16,533 nt of DNA from Chitinophagaceae bacterium. Its GTDB lineage: Bacteria > Bacteroidota > Bacteroidia > Chitinophagales > Chitinophagaceae. Positions 14,891 to 16,533 of the stretch are shown piece by piece (the stretch's first letter is position 1; each line of letters starts with the position of its first letter). The notes beneath the pieces were generated by a model, which saw only the letters and a list, made by a program, of their open reading frames with translations, was not told where the DNA came from and did not search any database. The position numbers and the translations under genes were made by a program. The stretch spans positions 1-16,533 of the forward strand of contig CANFLJ010000007.1 in NCBI GenBank assembly GCA_947447815.1, written 5' to 3'.

Positions 14891-15835
14891 TTATTCTGTA
14901 AATCGAATAGTTTCTCCTGCTTTAATAGTAAAGCTTTTATGACCTCTTTTAATAAAAATATCCATACTACTATTATTGGTTATTATTCTTTTATTAATTG
15001 AATATTGTAAAGTTTTATAGGCATTAATATAGTTCACCAGATCAATCTGTGTACTGTAAAATATGGCAGGATTATGTGCAACCAACTTACAGAATTTTTC
15101 CATTTCATTCCATCTATTTCCTTCTCCATCATTTTCCCAGCTATGCCCCCATACATCTAGCAATGCAAGCGTATCGGCTGCTAAGAATTGATTAATAGTT
15201 TTATAGAAAATGGCTAGTTCTTTTTGGTTATTCAAAGAATCATTTGGTATAAAATAAGCCTTCCCAAATTGATGTATAGTAGGAGTCCATAGTAGAAAAT
15301 TTGTAGGAATAGAAAAGTTATAAGCATCCTCTACTGTTCTGGCATAGGTTATTCCACATTCTTTTGCAATAGCAACTACCGTATCGTTATAGTTTCCAAA
15401 CGGATAGGCCATACCATTAATAATTTTACCTGTTAATCGTTCTAATTCCTTTCTGTCCAATAATATTTCATCTCGGATTTCTTTTGCAGAAAGCTTACTT
15501 AGAGGGGGATGATTTGCACTATGAACAGATACCTCATGATTTTTATACAACGTTTTAATCTCTTCTTTTTTCAGATAATCTTTTGTCCCAAGTTTACCCG
15601 AGTTTAGATGAAATGTACCATTAATGCCATACTTATTCAATAGTTCAACCAATCTTCTATCGGCGTCTCTGCCATCATCCATACTAATGATAAGCGCCTT
15701 AGTTTTGCCTCCCGGAAATAACATTTCTATATTCTTTCCTTCAATAGTATCTTTTGTTATAGGTTCTTGTGCCCGAACAGTTTTATCTACAGAAAGTAAT
15801 ACAAACAGTAGGATAATTGTGCTGATATTTTTCAC
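14891..15835 (-). CDS. Secreted polysaccharide deacetylase (NodB-like)
   Basis: A 314-residue carbohydrate esterase-4 type enzyme expected to remove acetyl groups from a polysaccharide or peptidoglycan. A signal peptide (hydrophobic 5-16, probable cleavage after RA near 22) sends it out of the cytoplasm. Motif 1 is SMDDG (D53, D54), motif 2 HSANHP (H105, H109, zinc ligands) and motif 3 YPFGNY (144-149). DVWGHSWE (227-234) supplies a late histidine. The first aspartate, both histidines and the late histidine are kept, so activity is likely; the substrate is unknown. A C-terminal tail after about 275 looks like a small beta module. The start is GTG at 15835; an in-frame stop lies directly upstream. 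It follows the SGNH hydrolase by 8 bp in one operon. Confidence 0.9.
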   Translation of the reverse strand: MKNISTIILLFVLLSVDKTVRAQEPITKDTIEGKNIEMLFPGGKTKALIISMDDGRDADRRLVELLNKYGINGTFHLNSGKLGTKDYLKKEEIKTLYKNHEVSVHSANHPPLSKLSAKEIRDEILLDRKELERLTGKIINGMAYPFGNYNDTVVAIAKECGITYARTVEDAYNFSIPTNFLLWTPTIHQFGKAYFIPNDSLNNQKELAIFYKTINQFLAADTLALLDVWGHSWENDGEGNRWNEMEKFCKLVAHNPAIFYSTQIDLVNYINAYKTLQYSINKRIITNNSSMDIFIKRGHKSFTIKAGETIRFTE

Positions 15836-15843
15836 TTATAAAT

Positions 15844-16533
15844 TTATTTAGATGGATAATTAATTAGTTGGTCAAGTATATGCTTTTCATAGTTCACCCA
15901 TTCATTATACCCGGCTTCGTTAGGATGAGTGCCGTCATACGTTAATGTAGGTTTTATCAAATCATTGCTATCGGCAAACAAACTATGAAGGTCAATAACA
16001 GTATAGTTATTGGCAGTTGCTTTATTTTTTAATTGAATATTGATGTCTTTTATCTTAACTACTAAATCAGCTTTTTCGGTTGGCAATATGGTTTGAATAT
16101 AAACCTTTGTTGTGGGAGATTGTTCATGAATTTTCCGAACAATCTTAAGCGTATTATTTACAACAAAGTTTGCCGATTTATAGGCCAGTAAATCATTAAT
16201 GCCACACAATACAAATACCGCTTTTGGTTGTATATAATTTATCTCGCCAAGCCTGTTTAAAACGCCTTCTGTTACATCGCCCGATATACCCCTGTTCTTA
16301 ATGTTTAAATGGCCAAATCGTTTACCCCAGTCTCCTCCTTGTTCAATAATGCTGTTGCCAACAAACACTATATCATGTTGGCTCAATGGATGTTGTTTAA
16401 AGTAATTGATACGTTCTTTATAATGATTCTTTGCCCACTTGGTATGATAAGAAACTACCAGTAAAGGTGAAGGGTATAGACTATCAGGAATATTAATAAT
16501 AGCTGAATTAATATGCTTAGTAGTTATGCTAAA
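15844..16533 (-). CDS. SGNH/GDSL-type hydrolase, 5' end beyond the window
   Basis: The frame is open to the window edge; 229 residues are visible. Catalytic blocks are complete: GNSI with the serine at visible residue 61, the oxyanion glycine in NRGISGD, GIND (Asn of block III) and DGTHPN (Asp and His of block V). This is the lipase/acylhydrolase GDSL group, often acting on acetylated sugars. A TTG at 16386 could be taken as a start but begins inside the conserved block. The preceding 49 residues, including the TKWAKNHYKERINYFKQHP stretch, read as the helix that normally precedes block I. The true start, and any signal peptide, lies outside. With the deacetylase 8 bp downstream it probably forms a carbohydrate deacetylation operon. 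Confidence 0.88.
   Translation of the reverse strand, partial: FSITTKHINSAIINIPDSLYPSPLLVVSYHTKWAKNHYKERINYFKQHPLSQHDIVFVGNSIIEQGGDWGKRFGHLNIKNRGISGDVTEGVLNRLGEINYIQPKAVFVLCGINDLLAYKSANFVVNNTLKIVRKIHEQSPTTKVYIQTILPTEKADLVVKIKDINIQLKNKATANNYTVIDLHSLFADSNDLIKPTLTYDGTHPNEAGYNEWVNYEKHILDQLINYPSK

Noticed and set aside
15844..16386. SGNH hydrolase as a complete 180-residue gene with TTG start at 16386
   Set aside because: The frame stays open to 16533 and the residues upstream look like the helix usually found before the catalytic serine block. The gene is better called partial.

Overview
The window looks like ordinary chromosome from a low-GC member of the Bacteroidota, most likely in or near the Chitinophagaceae. 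The evidence is the gene content (a GldH-type gliding lipoprotein, an IPExxxVDY-family protein, a DUF3820 protein, Bacteroidota-style MreB/C/D), near absence of Shine-Dalgarno sequences, and several promoters of the Bacteroidota type (TTTG or TTG near -33, TAnnTTTG near -7). No tRNA, rRNA, CRISPR array, insertion sequence or phage gene was seen. The placement is inference; no 16S or full phylogenetic marker is present.

Layout. 1-198 has no supported gene and ends in a short period-8 repeat array. 199-597 (minus) encodes a conserved protein of unknown function with an apparent internal duplication. 718-2868 (minus) is a tight operon, transcribed gldH, then a sensor histidine kinase, then an OmpR-type response regulator. 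A gene-free gap of about 540 bp follows. 3410-5122 (plus) carries a very acidic protein followed closely by aminodeoxychorismate synthase component I (pabB), whose GTG start lies inside a small hairpin. 5242-7738 (plus) is mreB-mreC-mreD, without the penicillin-binding protein 2 and rodA genes that often follow in this phylum. 7796-12831 is a replication and repair block: recX (minus), dnaN (plus, with a strong intrinsic terminator), recO and recQ (both minus). 13030-13992 (plus) is an arabinose-5-phosphate isomerase of the KdsD/KpsF type, divergent from recQ. It is followed by two small Bacteroidota genes (IPExxxVDY family and DUF3820). 14891-16533 (minus) holds an SGNH hydrolase, cut by the right edge, and a secreted polysaccharide deacetylase, which together look like a carbohydrate deacetylation operon.

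How it fits together. The window mixes envelope functions (cell-shape cytoskeleton, a KDO precursor enzyme, surface carbohydrate deacetylation, a gliding lipoprotein with a two-component system), genome maintenance (clamp, RecO, RecX, RecQ) and folate synthesis. I see no obvious new defence or mobile system. The most unusual items are three related arrays of degenerate 8-bp repeats in intergenic DNA (around 160-199, 7742-7812 and 8402-8441), the hairpin over the pabB start codon, and the acidic protein paired with pabB. Start codons reading GTG were needed for pabB, mreC and the deacetylase.
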